Positions 7,000 to 15,402 are shown, numbered from the stretch's first letter. The stretch: 64,000 nucleotides of DNA from JAHBXE01 sp044222195 (GCA_044222195.1 JBGANS010000003.1:62001-126000); one strand, 5' to 3'. Notes: generated by a model not told the origin, from the sequence alone. Program-made: numbers and translations.

Positions 7000-7713
7000 A
7001 TGAACCGAACTGTCATGACAACCCGGCGCGCGTTCACGCTCATCGAGCTGCTGGTGGTGATCAGCATCATCGCGCTGCTCATCGGGATTACGTTTCCGGC
7101 GCTGGGCCAGGCGCGGGAGACAAGCCGGCGGGCCAAGTGCCTGGCGAACCTCAAGAGCCTGGGCCAGGGCTTCGTGCTATACATGAATGATTCGAAGGGG
7201 CTGTTCCCGATGGTGCGGCCGCTGCACAACACGGGCAACCCGCCGCCGCCGGGTGGTGGGAACGATCCTTCGCTGCTGGAGCTGCTGCCGACGTATCTCG
7301 ACGTCGAAGCGCCGCGGCCGGAGGACCCGAACGATCCCAACTCGTTCTTCATCTCCGCGGATGTGTTCAAGTGCCCGGCGGACCGCGGGTCGGAAAATGG
7401 CGGGCAGCAATGGGAGCCCGCGTGGCGGACCGAGGGAACGAGCTATGAGTACTTCCCGGGGCTGATGATGCTCGCGGCGGAGTTTCTCGCGGTGCGCAAC
7501 CCGCAGATGGGCGTGTCCAAGGCGATGGAGAAGGGCGCGGAGAAGAAGCCGCTGCCGATCCTGATGGACTTCAGCGACTTCCACAAGCTTCGGAAGACCG
7601 GGCCGCAGAAAAATGCGGTCTTCTTCAACGGGTTCCAGGCGGACTGGGCCCGGGAGATGACCGAGAACGATGTGGGCGAGATTCTGCAGGATGCGAGGCG
7701 CTACGGCGGCTGA
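7000..7713 (+). CDS. Type II secretion/pilin-like pseudopilin
   Basis: 237 residues. A short basic leader is followed by the class III signal FTLIELLVVISIIALLIG, with processing expected before Phe (MTTRRA/FTLIE) and the conserved Glu at +5. ATG 7015 gives a leader more typical in length and is an equal alternative to 7000. The mature part has the RAKCLANLKSLGQGFVLYMND stretch common in planctomycete prepilin-like proteins, and cysteines near CLANL and VFKCPAD. It probably joins a pseudopilus or is an exported pilin-like protein. It is followed 3 bases later by another gene, so they are likely co-transcribed. Confidence 0.85.
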   Translation: MNRTVMTTRRAFTLIELLVVISIIALLIGITFPALGQARETSRRAKCLANLKSLGQGFVLYMNDSKGLFPMVRPLHNTGNPPPPGGGNDPSLLELLPTYLDVEAPRPEDPNDPNSFFISADVFKCPADRGSENGGQQWEPAWRTEGTSYEYFPGLMMLAAEFLAVRNPQMGVSKAMEKGAEKKPLPILMDFSDFHKLRKTGPQKNAVFFNGFQADWAREMTENDVGEILQDARRYGG

Positions 7714-7716
7714 CCC

Positions 7717-8517
7717 ATGAACACGCAACAGGAAGTCATGGCGACGATCTCGCGGATCAGCCGGCGGCGCTGGCGGTCGCCGGATGTGCGCGATGTGCTG
7801 GCCGGGCTCAAGGACCGGCTGGCGGGCACGCCGGAGCGAAAGACGCGGACGCTCAAGCGGCTGGCGATGTTCGGGCCGATGGTCGCGGTCGCGCTGGGCG
7901 CGGCGGCGTACTTCGTGTTCCGGCCGGTGCCGCAGCCGGACTACAAGAGGGCGCGGCTGGACAAGATCTTCAACTACACGCTTTTGACGGACGAGTTCAA
8001 CCGCATGCCGGTCGAGAAGCGGCTGGAGCTGATGACGCAGCTGGTGGCCCGGCTGCAGAACATGTCGGGCGGGGATTCGGCGATCATGGCGGCGTTCGCC
8101 GCGGGCATCGCCGGCTCGGCCCGCAAGCAGATCGAGGAGAACATCTCGCGGCTGATGGTGGATGTGTGGGACAAGTACGCCAAGGACTACGCCCACGTGA
8201 AGCCGGAGGATCGCGGGACTTATCTCGACCACGCGTATCTCGAGTTCACTCGCATGGCCGATGCGATGACCGGCAAGCCGAGCGAGATGTCCGACGCCGA
8301 TCGCCTCAACCAGATCCGCGACCAGGCCAAGAAGGATGAGGAGCAGATCCGCTCGGGCAAGAACCAGCCCCCGCCGGAGATGCTCGGCCGCATGTTTACG
8401 TTCATGCGCGACAAGGTCGGGCCCCACGCCAGCATCGCCCAGCAGACCCGCGGCCAGCAGATGATGCGGGACATGGTCCGGCGGTTCCGGGGTGAGGATC
8501 TGAACTCGGGACGCTGA
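7717..8517 (+). CDS. Hypothetical single-pass membrane protein
   Basis: 266 residues. A basic N-terminus is followed by one membrane span (FGPMVAVALGAAAYFVF, about residues 50-66) and a mainly helical, charged domain that should lie outside the cytoplasm. I recognise no family. The 3-base spacing from the pseudopilin gene suggests an operon and possibly a role with the pilin-like protein. The C-terminal half is rich in Met, Asp, Lys and Arg without enzymatic motifs. A palindromic repeat pair follows at 8541-8598. Confidence 0.65.
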   Translation: MNTQQEVMATISRISRRRWRSPDVRDVLAGLKDRLAGTPERKTRTLKRLAMFGPMVAVALGAAAYFVFRPVPQPDYKRARLDKIFNYTLLTDEFNRMPVEKRLELMTQLVARLQNMSGGDSAIMAAFAAGIAGSARKQIEENISRLMVDVWDKYAKDYAHVKPEDRGTYLDHAYLEFTRMADAMTGKPSEMSDADRLNQIRDQAKKDEEQIRSGKNQPPPEMLGRMFTFMRDKVGPHASIAQQTRGQQMMRDMVRRFRGEDLNSGR

Positions 8518-8540
8518 GTCGCGAATGAATGCAGAATCGT

Positions 8541-8598
8541 GGTGCCGGTTTACAACCAGCACCGACTGGTGCAGACGCGCCGGTTGTAAACCGGCACC
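8541..8598. repeat. Paired inverted repeat, GCCGGTT..AACCGGC family, copy 3
   Basis: GGTGCCGGTTTACAAC (8541-8556) and GTTGTAAACCGGCACC (8583-8598) are perfect 16-base inverted arms. They share the core of the palindromes at 190-212 and 266-288. The pair lies between two convergent genes, where it could act as a bidirectional hairpin. Confidence 0.8.
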
Positions 8599-8606
8599 CC
8601 GAATAC

Positions 8607-9467
8607 TCAGTTGCCGGTTGTTCCCGTCAGGCGGCTCTGATCATCGCCGCGAACCGTTTGGCACGTGACGACGAGGTTTCCGTCGCGCACGTCGATGCCC
8701 ACGATCCGCACGTGGTTGCCGGACATGGTGAAAGCTGACCGATCGGTGATCGGTTCGCGGCCTTCGAATGCCCTGAAGAGGCGCTGGGTTTGTTCGAGGT
8801 TCCGGAGCGTGGGGGGGACGTATTCCGCCGCGCCGCTGCGGGCCCGTTCGAGGACCCAGGAGGCGGGCACGGCGAGCCGGCCGAGATTGACCCAGCTGGC
8901 GGGCATCCAGACCTTGCCGCTCTCTTCGATCCGCGGGCGGAGCGTGGCCGTGAGGACCTGGTAGCGGTCGCCGGAGCGGACGCGGGCCCCGATAGTGATT
9001 TCCTTCGGACCAAAGTCCACCTGCAGGTCGGAGAGGTTCCGCGGCCAGTGGAACTCCTGGCGCTGGTTCGCCAGCCACATGGGGAGACGGACGTTGAGCC
9101 AGGCGTTGGCGGCGACGGGGTTGATTTCGACGCTCCAGGGCTCGCTCTTCCAGGTTTCGCCGGGAGCGCCGGGGATGGGCCGGTGGTCGTTGATCTGGCG
9201 TGCGAGGTCGGCCTCGACCTGGCGGGCGAGTTCGACGGTCGCGGGGTCTTCGCGGAGGATGGTCCGCCACCAGCGGGGGGAAGAGCGGACCAGGGCCAGG
9301 GCGATGAGTACGCCGACGCACGCGGTGAAGACCAGACTGATCGCGCCGCCGACGACAAGCCGGCGCGTCCGGTGGGGCAGGGAGATGTAGGCAGGGCGGC
9401 GGATACGCACGACGGAGATCGTCGCGGGCGCAGGGGTCGGGATCAAGTCGAAAGTGCCGGTGGCCAT
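8607..9467 (-). CDS. Hypothetical single-pass membrane protein
   Basis: 286 residues. A proline-rich cytoplasmic N-terminus leads to one membrane span (LVVGGAISLVFTACVGVLIA, about residues 36-56) and a roughly 220-residue extracytoplasmic domain with strands such as WSVEINPVAANAWLNVRLP and KEITIGARVRSGDRYQVLTA. The pattern resembles membrane-anchored proteins with a beta-rich lipid- or ligand-binding domain, but no family is recognised. It lies just downstream of the rplM-rpsI unit on the same strand, separated from it by a strong terminator, so it is probably transcribed separately. Confidence 0.65.
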   Translation of the reverse strand: MATGTFDLIPTPAPATISVVRIRRPAYISLPHRTRRLVVGGAISLVFTACVGVLIALALVRSSPRWWRTILREDPATVELARQVEADLARQINDHRPIPGAPGETWKSEPWSVEINPVAANAWLNVRLPMWLANQRQEFHWPRNLSDLQVDFGPKEITIGARVRSGDRYQVLTATLRPRIEESGKVWMPASWVNLGRLAVPASWVLERARSGAAEYVPPTLRNLEQTQRLFRAFEGREPITDRSAFTMSGNHVRIVGIDVRDGNLVVTCQTVRGDDQSRLTGTTGN

Positions 9468-9532
9468 GACACCATCGACATCGGACGGAGGAGCCCGCGG
9501 GCGGGAGTGTTCTCAGGCCGAAAATGTCCAAA

Positions 9533-9562
9533 CAAAAAACCCTCCCGGTTCGGGAGGGTTTG
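9533..9562 (-). terminator. Rho-independent terminator of the rplM-rpsI operon
   Basis: Read on the minus strand, AACCCTCCCG-AAC-CGGGAGGGTT forms a GC-rich hairpin followed by a run of T (GGGTTTTTTG). It lies about 25 bases downstream of the rpsI stop. This is one of only two textbook terminators I could find in the window. Confidence 0.85.
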
Positions 9563-9584
9563 GAGAGTCGGGAATGGACTCGGA

Positions 9585-10097
9585 TTAACGCTTGGAGAAC
9601 TGGAAGCGACGGCGGGCGCCGGCCTGGCCGTACTTCTTACGCTCGACCTTGCGGGCGTCGCGGGTGAGGAACCCGGCGTCGCGGAGGGCTTCTTCGAGGC
9701 TGGGGTCGTACGCGCGGAGGGCGCGGGCGAGGCCCAGCTTGACCGATCCGGCCTGGCCCATGAAACCGCCGCCGTGGACGCGGACGATCACGACGAACTT
9801 GCCCTCGGTCCCGGTGACCTTGAAGGGGGCGACACAGTCGTTGCGGTCGCGCTCTTCGGCGAAGTACTTGTCGAAGGGCTTGCGCTTGCCGCTCTTGGAC
9901 TCGATTTCGATGCTGGCCTTGCCGTCCTTGGCCAGCTTCATGCGGACGCGGGCGACACCGGCCTTGCGGCGGCCCGTGCCCCACCACCAGCCGTACTTGT
10001 CGGCCGGAACCGCCGCGCGTGCCTTGCGGGGCGTGGAGGGGAGCTTGGGAGCGGGAGTCGAGGGGGCGGGAGCGGTCGGGATCAGTTGTTCGGCCAT
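9585..10097 (-). CDS. rpsI: 30S ribosomal protein S9
   Basis: 170 residues. The last 130 are S9 (uS9), which binds 16S rRNA and reaches the P-site tRNA with its C-terminal tail. Conserved features are GTGRRKAGVARVRM, VHGGGFMGQAGSVKLGLARA, TRDARKVERKKYGQAGARR and the terminal FSKR. A non-conserved Pro/Ala-rich extension of about 37 residues (APAPSTPAPKLPSTPRKARA) precedes the core, which makes the protein longer than the usual 130. It follows rplM on the same strand, the conserved bacterial order, with a 48-base spacer holding a purine-rich repeat. Confidence 0.97.
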   Translation of the reverse strand: MAEQLIPTAPAPSTPAPKLPSTPRKARAAVPADKYGWWWGTGRRKAGVARVRMKLAKDGKASIEIESKSGKRKPFDKYFAEERDRNDCVAPFKVTGTEGKFVVIVRVHGGGFMGQAGSVKLGLARALRAYDPSLEEALRDAGFLTRDARKVERKKYGQAGARRRFQFSKR

Positions 10098-10112
10098 GGG
10101 TGGTTCTCAGAG

Positions 10113-10143
10113 GAAGGCGAGAGGCGAAGGGCGAGAGAAAGAG
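10113..10143. repeat. Purine-rich repeat in the rplM-rpsI spacer
   Basis: The segment includes GGCGAGAGGCGAAGGGCGAG. It is related to the sequence at 1541-1572 inside the GT4 gene. It occupies most of the 48-base space upstream of rpsI, where the ribosome binding site would be. Confidence 0.45.
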
Positions 10144-10145
10144 GA

Positions 10146-10574
10146 TTACAGGGGGACGACCTTGACGCCGGTGTGCGGGTGGTCGGCGCCCGGGTAGACC
10201 TTGAGTTTCTTCATCATGTGACGGCTGAGGCGGTTCTTGGGGAGCATGCGTCGCACGGCGTCCTCGATGAGCTTCTCCGGCCGGCGCTGGCGGACGCTGC
10301 CGTAGGTCTCGGTCTTGAGACCACCGGGGTACTCGGTGTAGCGCATTTTCAGGCGCTGGTCGGCCTTGTTGCCGGTGAGGGCGACCTTGGTCGCGTTGGT
10401 GACGATGACGAAGTCGCCCGTATCGACGTGGGGCGTGTATTCGGGGCGGTGCTTGCCCATCAGGACGGTGGCGACCTCGACGGCGAGGCGGCCCAGGGGC
10501 TGGCCTTCGGCGTTGACATGCCGCCACACGTGGGCGACGTCTCCGGCCTTGGCAAAGAATGTTTCGCGACGCAT
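10146..10574 (-). CDS. rplM: 50S ribosomal protein L13
   Basis: 142 residues, the standard length. L13 (uL13) is an early-assembly protein of the large subunit that contacts 23S rRNA. Recognisable blocks are VWRHVNAEGQPLGRLAVEVA, LMGKHRPEYTPHVDTGDFVI, VTNATKVALTGNK, RAVRRMLPKNRL-like AVRRMLPKNRLSRHMMKKLK and the C-terminal LKVYPGADHPH. It is the first gene of the two-gene rplM-rpsI operon. The start ATG at 10574 matches the known start of the family. Confidence 0.97.
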   Translation of the reverse strand: MRRETFFAKAGDVAHVWRHVNAEGQPLGRLAVEVATVLMGKHRPEYTPHVDTGDFVIVTNATKVALTGNKADQRLKMRYTEYPGGLKTETYGSVRQRRPEKLIEDAVRRMLPKNRLSRHMMKKLKVYPGADHPHTGVKVVPL

Positions 10575-10743
10575 AGGCAGGGTCCTCGCAAGGCGCGGCC
10601 ACGGGGCGGAGCCTTGATTCGCCGCCTACCGGGCGGGGCGGGCCGGCTGGAGGTCGCCGGCAGGATTGGAAAGTCAGCCCCGACTTCGGGGTCGGGCAAG
10701 AGTATCCCCGCGGCTTTCGGGGTCAAATTGGGTTGTGGGGCCC

Positions 10744-10771
10744 TTGCAGAGAGGCCCAAACCCCGGATAAT
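10744..10771 (+). promoter_or_regulatory. Sigma-70-like promoter for the papain-like protease gene
   Basis: TTGCAG and GATAAT are separated by 16 bases. The -10 box ends 28 bases before the GTG start at 10800, and a GAGGAG ribosome binding site lies between them. The prediction rests on box similarity only. Confidence 0.45.
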
Positions 10772-10799
10772 CCTTAGGGACACTCGAGGAGTCTGCCAC

Positions 10800-11627
10800 G
10801 TGAAGCCTGCTCTTGCCGCCGCGGCGCTCTGGGCGATGGTCGCCCCGGTCTGCCATGCCCAGTTCAGTCTGCCATCGATCAAGGTGCCGGTCCCGAAGTT
10901 TGTGACCAAGGACTCGGAGGACACTTCGCCCAAGACGGTGGAGTGCCCGAAGTTCGAGTCGGTCAAGGCGCAGCAGCAGAAGAACGTGTGGTGCTGGGCC
11001 GCGTGCGCGGAGATGGTGTACAAGTATCGCGGGAAGAAGATGACGCAGGCGGAGATCGCCGAGCGGATCCACGGGCACGAGAAGGATGGAGCGGCGAAGG
11101 TGAAGGCGGCGTCGGTCTACGAGATCCTCGTGGCGCTTTCGGGCGCCGAGGGCAAGGCCGATCGGCAGGACCGGTTCCTGGAGCGTTACGAGAAGGAAGC
11201 GGCCAAGGGCAAGAACGGGGTGTCGGTCGACGTCGGCGAGTACCTCAACGGGTGGCTCGAAGAGGACGCGGTGAACACCGACGAGTTGATCCAGGAGATC
11301 AGGAACAAGCAGCCGGTGGTGATCGGCATGGCGAAGGACCCGCGCTTCGAGGGCGGGCACGCGATGATCGTCTACGGCGTTACGTACAAGTCGGCGCAGC
11401 GGAACATGCTGGAGCGGGCGATCGGCGGCGATGACGGGAACAAGGTGAGCCGGGCCGCGGGGATCCGCAAGTACGAGATCATCACGCTCAAGATCATGGA
11501 CCCGTGGACGGGGGAGCCGGCGGAGATGGAGGGCAAGCGGCTCTCGGAGGACTGCGACTTCATGATGAGCCAGCGGCGGGCGATCGAAGTGATGAAGAAG
11601 CAGGATGAGGCGGTGAAAGCGCGGTAG
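10800..11627 (+). CDS. Secreted papain-like cysteine protease (C39/C70-like fold)
   Basis: 275 residues from GTG 10800, which follows GAGGAG by 8 bases. A signal peptide (MKPALAAAALWAMVAPVCHA) is followed by a catalytic domain. QQKNVWCWAACAEMVYKY holds the candidate nucleophile Cys in the pattern CWAAC, which is also seen in AvrRpt2-type (C70) and bacteriocin-processing C39-like peptidases. GGHAMIVYGVTY supplies the His, with an Asp probably in LKIMDPWTGE. It should act in the periplasm or outside the cell. The substrate is unknown. The frame is open far upstream of this start, but only the part from 10800 has the features of a gene. Confidence 0.8.
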   Translation: MKPALAAAALWAMVAPVCHAQFSLPSIKVPVPKFVTKDSEDTSPKTVECPKFESVKAQQQKNVWCWAACAEMVYKYRGKKMTQAEIAERIHGHEKDGAAKVKAASVYEILVALSGAEGKADRQDRFLERYEKEAAKGKNGVSVDVGEYLNGWLEEDAVNTDELIQEIRNKQPVVIGMAKDPRFEGGHAMIVYGVTYKSAQRNMLERAIGGDDGNKVSRAAGIRKYEIITLKIMDPWTGEPAEMEGKRLSEDCDFMMSQRRAIEVMKKQDEAVKAR

Positions 11628-11676
11628 GGTTGCGGGCGATCGGGACGGGCACTAGCCTGTCCGGCGGAACTCGAGC

Positions 11677-12624
11677 ATGTCACAGGCACCAACGAGTCAG
11701 GGCGCGGCGGCACACTCGCGCGAGGGCGGCGAGCACGGGGGGAGCCACTTTGACGTCACGGCGGCGACGGCCCACGGCGAGGAGCTGCGCGAGCAGGCCG
11801 AGCATTCCACCTGGCACGACGAGCTGCACGCGACCTTGCGGTCGCTCAACGAGCTGCTGGCCATCGCCCGTTCGGCCAAGCACCCCGAGAGCCGGCGGCT
11901 GGAGTTCCTTCGCCAGCCCCTGGTGACCGCGGCGATCGTGACGGGGCTAGCCACGGCGGGCTCGGCGTTTGCGATCAACTACTTTCAGTCGCGCGAGGCG
12001 CACAACGCGATGGTGCTCCAGGCGCAGGCCACCCGGGATGCGCGCGAGGCGGAGGCCACGCGGGCCCAGACGGCGCTCGAGTTCCAGGCCCAGCAAGCGC
12101 GCGACACCCGCAACCACGAGTTGTACAAGTCCAAGCTCGAGTTCGCGGCGACCTTCGGCGACACGTTCCCCCGGTCGCTGAACCTGCTGTTCCGCAATAC
12201 GCGGGCCGGGCTGTGGCTGGACCGGCACGCCGCGGCGGCGGACGAGCCGGCGGCCGACGCGACGGCCCAGACCAAAGAGCTGCACCAGCGGTTCCTGACG
12301 GAATACGCCCGGTTCGAGGACACGCGGCGCGAGATGCTCGACGCGAAGAAGACGTCGACGCTGTGCGCGCAGGCGCTCATGCTGTTTGAGCAGACGCCGG
12401 ATCGCCCCCTGGACGAGCTGCGCGCGACCATCAAGGCGATCCAGGATGTGCGTGACGATGAGACGACGCCGTACGAGGAGCAGGAGAAGCTGCTCGACAA
12501 GCTGCACAATCGGGCGAACGAAGCGTTCACGCGGGTGCTCAACATGTTCGGCGATGGGCTTCGTGATGACGACAAACCGATCGTTTCCAAAGGAGTTTCA
12601 GGTGAAAGTAAGCCGCACAAGTAA
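11677..12624 (+). CDS. Hypothetical membrane protein with coiled-coil region
   Basis: 315 residues. A His/Glu/Ala-rich N-terminus (THGEELREQAEHSTWHDELH-like) precedes one membrane span (PLVTAAIVTGLATAGSAFAI, about residues 81-100). A long Ala/Glu/Arg/Gln segment follows (residues about 108-150, with QATRDAREAEATRAQTALEF), which looks like a coiled coil, then a helical C-terminal domain. No family is recognised. It overlaps the following lipoprotein gene by 23 bases, so the two are probably coupled. Confidence 0.65.
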   Translation: MSQAPTSQGAAAHSREGGEHGGSHFDVTAATAHGEELREQAEHSTWHDELHATLRSLNELLAIARSAKHPESRRLEFLRQPLVTAAIVTGLATAGSAFAINYFQSREAHNAMVLQAQATRDAREAEATRAQTALEFQAQQARDTRNHELYKSKLEFAATFGDTFPRSLNLLFRNTRAGLWLDRHAAAADEPAADATAQTKELHQRFLTEYARFEDTRREMLDAKKTSTLCAQALMLFEQTPDRPLDELRATIKAIQDVRDDETTPYEEQEKLLDKLHNRANEAFTRVLNMFGDGLRDDDKPIVSKGVSGESKPHK

Positions 12625-12760
12625 GACGGTGGCCGTTCTGTTCTGTTTGAGCCTGCTGGTCGCCGCCTGCAAGAGCGAGGACAAGAGCTACGGCGGTGGT
12701 GAATCCCCCAAGGAGCCGCCGGCGCCCAAGCAGCAGCCCAAGCCGGCACCGGCGAAGTGA
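12602..12760 (+). CDS. Small lipoprotein
   Basis: 52 residues from GTG 12602, preceded by AAGGAG at 12590-12595. The N-terminus MKVSRTSKTVAVLFCLSLLV ends in the lipobox LVAAC, so Cys would be lipidated by Lgt and LspA. The mature part is about 29 residues, SEDKSYGGG followed by a Pro/Lys tail (PKEPPAPKQQPKPAPAK) suited to crossing or contacting peptidoglycan. It overlaps the end of the upstream membrane-protein gene. Partner and function are unknown. Confidence 0.7.
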   Translation: MKVSRTSKTVAVLFCLSLLVAACKSEDKSYGGGESPKEPPAPKQQPKPAPAK

Positions 12761-12801
12761 GTTTCTGACAGCCGGGGCCGGTTCCGTCCGATCATGGTGT
12801 C

Positions 12802-14346
12802 ATGCCAGGACGCCCGACGCCCGCCATGTTTCGCCGCGCCCACGAGCGGGGCGTGTGCCCGTGGTGTGGGTACGCGACCGTGGGGCTGGCGGTCGAATCG
12901 TGCCCGGAGTGCGGAAACAACTTTGATGAGAGTTCCGGCCGGCGAGCCCCGGGGCCGCCCGATCCCGGGACGCGCGGGCGGGCCCGGTGGGCGATGCTCC
13001 TCGCGCTCGCGTTGATCCTCGCGGTCGCGCTGGTGCAGCAGATCGGCGGCTCGACGTTCTCCAAGGCGTCGGTGGCGCCGAGCCCGGACATCGTTCCGCC
13101 CGAGGCACAGTTTGAAATCACGGCGCGGATCTTTACGAAGTTTCAGAAGTGGTCGAAGGATGCCTCGCTCGGCGTCAAGGCGCTTGAGGCGCTCGACGGC
13201 CAGGCGGCCGGGCCGGAGGATGAGCTTCGCGCCGCGATTGCCGCGGGCGAACTGATCACCCTTGACGATGCGGGCAAGCGGCTGGAGAAGGTTGAGGAGA
13301 AGGTCAAGCCCGATTCGCCGCTGCGCCAGGACCTGGAAGCGCTTCAGGCTATCTATGGAGGGGAGCGGCCCACGCCCGAGACGGCGGCGCGGCTGAAGAA
13401 ACATCACGGGTACTTCGGTGAACTGGCGGCGAGCCACGGTCTGCCGGATACGGACCCGGAGCGGGAACGGCTCATCGGCGGGGGGCTGGCGATATTTGTG
13501 CTGGTGCTGTTTGTCGGCGCGCTGGTGGTGGGGGCGTTCATCGCGGGGACGGTGCTGCTGATCATGCTGCTCGTGGGCTATGGGTCGGGCCGGGCGGGGC
13601 GTGCGTTCGTGCCGCCGGCGCCGGGCGGGAGCATGGCGATCGAGGTGGTGGCCGTGTTCGCGCTGGGTTTCCTGATTCTCAAGGGGTTGATCACCGTCGT
13701 CGAGAGCAACTTTCCGGCGCGTGAGGCGATGTGGTTTGGCCTCATTGCCCAGTGGGCGCTGCTGGCGGTGGTGCTCTGGCCGCGGTTCATGGGTGCGCCC
13801 CAGGGGCGGCGGATGGCGCTGGCGGGGTGGCACCAGGGCGAAGGCGTGCTGAAGGAAATCGGGTGCGGGATTGTGGGGTACCTCGCGTGCGTGCCGGTGT
13901 TCATGCTGGGCGCGGTGGTGTCGGTGATCCTGACGTTTATCGAGTCCGCGATCCGGCACTCGATCACGGGTCAATCGCCGCCGCCGCCGAGCAACCCCGT
14001 GTTCGACATCGTGAGCGGGAAGGCGGGGATGCTGGTGGTGGTGATGGTGTACCTGCTGGCCTCGCTGTGGGCGCCGATCGTGGAGGAGACGGTCTTCCGC
14101 GGGTGCCTGTACAGGCAGCTTCGGTCGAAGTGGCAGGTGCTGCCCGCCGCGGCGTTCACGGCGTTGTGTTTCGGCGTGATGCACGCGTACCCGGTGCTGA
14201 TGATGGGGCCGGTGATCGCGCTCGGCTTTGGCTTTGCGCTGATCCGCGAGTGGCGGGGCTCATTGATCGCGTCGATGACGGCGCACTGCATCCACAACGC
14301 GGCGGTGCTGGGGCTGCTGCTGGTGGCGATGAGGCTGCTCGGGTGA
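12802..14346 (+). CDS. CPBP-family intramembrane metalloprotease with N-terminal zinc ribbon
   Basis: 514 residues. It opens with a zinc ribbon (CPWCGYATVGLAVESCPECG), a membrane span near residue 60-75, and a charged, probably extracytoplasmic domain of about 150 residues. It ends in a polytopic CPBP (CAAX protease/Abi) domain. The three catalytic motifs are intact: EETVFRG (EExxxR), FGVMH (FxxxH) and HCIHNA (HxxxN). Such proteins cleave membrane peptides, for example prenylated or leader peptides. The substrate here is not evident. The combination of zinc ribbon and CPBP domain is the distinctive feature. Confidence 0.85.
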   Translation: MPGRPTPAMFRRAHERGVCPWCGYATVGLAVESCPECGNNFDESSGRRAPGPPDPGTRGRARWAMLLALALILAVALVQQIGGSTFSKASVAPSPDIVPPEAQFEITARIFTKFQKWSKDASLGVKALEALDGQAAGPEDELRAAIAAGELITLDDAGKRLEKVEEKVKPDSPLRQDLEALQAIYGGERPTPETAARLKKHHGYFGELAASHGLPDTDPERERLIGGGLAIFVLVLFVGALVVGAFIAGTVLLIMLLVGYGSGRAGRAFVPPAPGGSMAIEVVAVFALGFLILKGLITVVESNFPAREAMWFGLIAQWALLAVVLWPRFMGAPQGRRMALAGWHQGEGVLKEIGCGIVGYLACVPVFMLGAVVSVILTFIESAIRHSITGQSPPPPSNPVFDIVSGKAGMLVVVMVYLLASLWAPIVEETVFRGCLYRQLRSKWQVLPAAAFTALCFGVMHAYPVLMMGPVIALGFGFALIREWRGSLIASMTAHCIHNAAVLGLLLVAMRLLG

Positions 14347-14360
14347 GTGCAAGTGGCTGA

Positions 14361-15293
14361 TTACACCGTTCGTGTCACGCTCACCGCCGCGAAGAGGCCT
14401 CCGACCTGCTCGCGGCCGAGCGTTCGGGCGGGGTAGGCCGGGTTCAGGGGTTGCAGGCGGATCGTTTCCCGACCCTTCTCTCCCTCGACGTACACGCGCT
14501 TGAACGTCGTCTCGCTGTCGGGCTCCAGTCTCGCGAGACAGTCCATGCCGGACTTGACCTCCCGCGCAGGGCTGAAGACGACGATGTCGCCCTCGCGATA
14601 TTCGGGGAGCATGGAATCGCCCACGACGCGGCAGGCGAAGGTGTGCGGATCGGTCAGGCCGGGGACGCGGACGTACTGGTCCGCGATGCCCGCGGGGTAG
14701 CCGAGATCGGTGAACTCGCGCGGGTAGCCGGCCGCGACGCTGTTGATGAGGGGGATGTCGGGGGAACGCAGCAGCGACGCAGTGACGGAGCGACGGAGTG
14801 ACGCAGTGGGGGACTTGATGCGTTTCTTCGATGAAGTGGAGAGGCGTTCTTGGTCGCGTAGTGGCCCTTCCGCCTCGATCGTCTCGCCCGTAACTTCGTC
14901 GACGAGTTTCTTGAGCTCGCCGCTCTTGTGGAGGTGGTCGAGAGAAGTGGCCTTGACGAGCTGGGCCAGGCGGCGCGCGGCGAGCTCGGTGCCGCGGAGC
15001 GATTCAACCTGGAGCCGGAGCTCTTTGGGCAGGGCCTCCAGTTGCGCGGCGGCGATGAGCTCGCCGGTGTTGAAGCCCAAGGCTTTCTCGATCTTCGTGA
15101 GGACCTCAAGGCTGGGGGCCGATCGCTCGCCGCGCTCGATCATCCAGAGATAGCTGCGGGCGCAGCCGACGCGGACGGCGAGGCGTTCGAGGGTCCAGCC
15201 CAGGGCCTTGCGTCGGGCGGCGATGGAGGCGCCGACCGCCGGTCTTCTGGCGGTTGCCTCGCCGGATTCAGCCTGTCTTGCCCGTTTTCTCAT
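14361..15293 (-). CDS. LexA/CI-like transcriptional repressor (XRE HTH plus S24 peptidase)
   Basis: 310 residues from ATG 15293 (a TTG at 15314 is possible). An XRE-type HTH lies at about residues 17-75 (ARRKALGWTLERLAVRVGCA, SYLWMIERGER). The C-terminus is an S24 domain with Ser227 in VGDSMLPEYREGD and Lys265 in TFKRVYVE, a spacing of 38 residues. An Ala188-Gly189 pair in NSVAAGYP sits where LexA and phage CI are cut. The dyad and cleavage site suggest RecA-stimulated self-cleavage, so it should repress until DNA damage. The linker (residues about 162-176) is encoded by ACGGAGTGACGCAGTG-like repeats. It is divergent from the terminase operon, and its promoter region holds a palindromic operator candidate. 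Confidence 0.85.
   Translation of the reverse strand: MRKRARQAESGEATARRPAVGASIAARRKALGWTLERLAVRVGCARSYLWMIERGERSAPSLEVLTKIEKALGFNTGELIAAAQLEALPKELRLQVESLRGTELAARRLAQLVKATSLDHLHKSGELKKLVDEVTGETIEAEGPLRDQERLSTSSKKRIKSPTASLRRSVTASLLRSPDIPLINSVAAGYPREFTDLGYPAGIADQYVRVPGLTDPHTFACRVVGDSMLPEYREGDIVVFSPAREVKSGMDCLARLEPDSETTFKRVYVEGEKGRETIRLQPLNPAYPARTLGREQVGGLFAAVSVTRTV
14766..14808. repeat. ACGSAG-type short tandem repeat in the repressor linker
   Basis: About six degenerate 8-base units of the kind GACGCAGT/GACGGAGC/GACGGAGT run through the segment. The same motif makes up the intergenic repeats at 25588-25663, 25994-26182 and 28397-28458. Here it is translated in frame (minus strand) as a Ser/Arg/Leu-rich linker between the HTH and S24 parts. 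Confidence 0.65.
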
Positions 15294-15354
15294 CGCCGGA
15301 GCTTCCGGTGACAACGTCCTGTCAGCACAAATGCGGTCCTACCGAACAATACCC

Positions 15355-15383
15355 TTGCGAAACGCATCTGTCCAGTGTACAAC
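15355..15383 (+). promoter_or_regulatory. Promoter for the HTH-ATPase-GNAT-terminase operon
   Basis: TTGCGA and TACAAC are separated by exactly 17 bases. The expected start of transcription, near 15390, falls at the edge of the palindrome 15393-15414, so a repressor bound there would block initiation. Confidence 0.5.
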
Positions 15384-15402
15384 TCGGACATGAAGTTCAC
15401 AA
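15374..15402 (-). promoter_or_regulatory. Divergent promoter for the S24 repressor gene
   Basis: On the minus strand TTGTGA (15397-15402) and TACACT (15374-15379) are separated by 17 bases. The -35 box lies inside the palindrome 15393-15414, which fits autorepression. The 5' untranslated region would be about 70 bases. Confidence 0.5.

Noticed and set aside
8790..10799. Upstream extension of the papain-like protease frame by about 670 codons
   Set aside because: The extension runs antisense to rplM, rpsI and another gene; a good GTG start with ribosome binding site and signal peptide lies at 10800.
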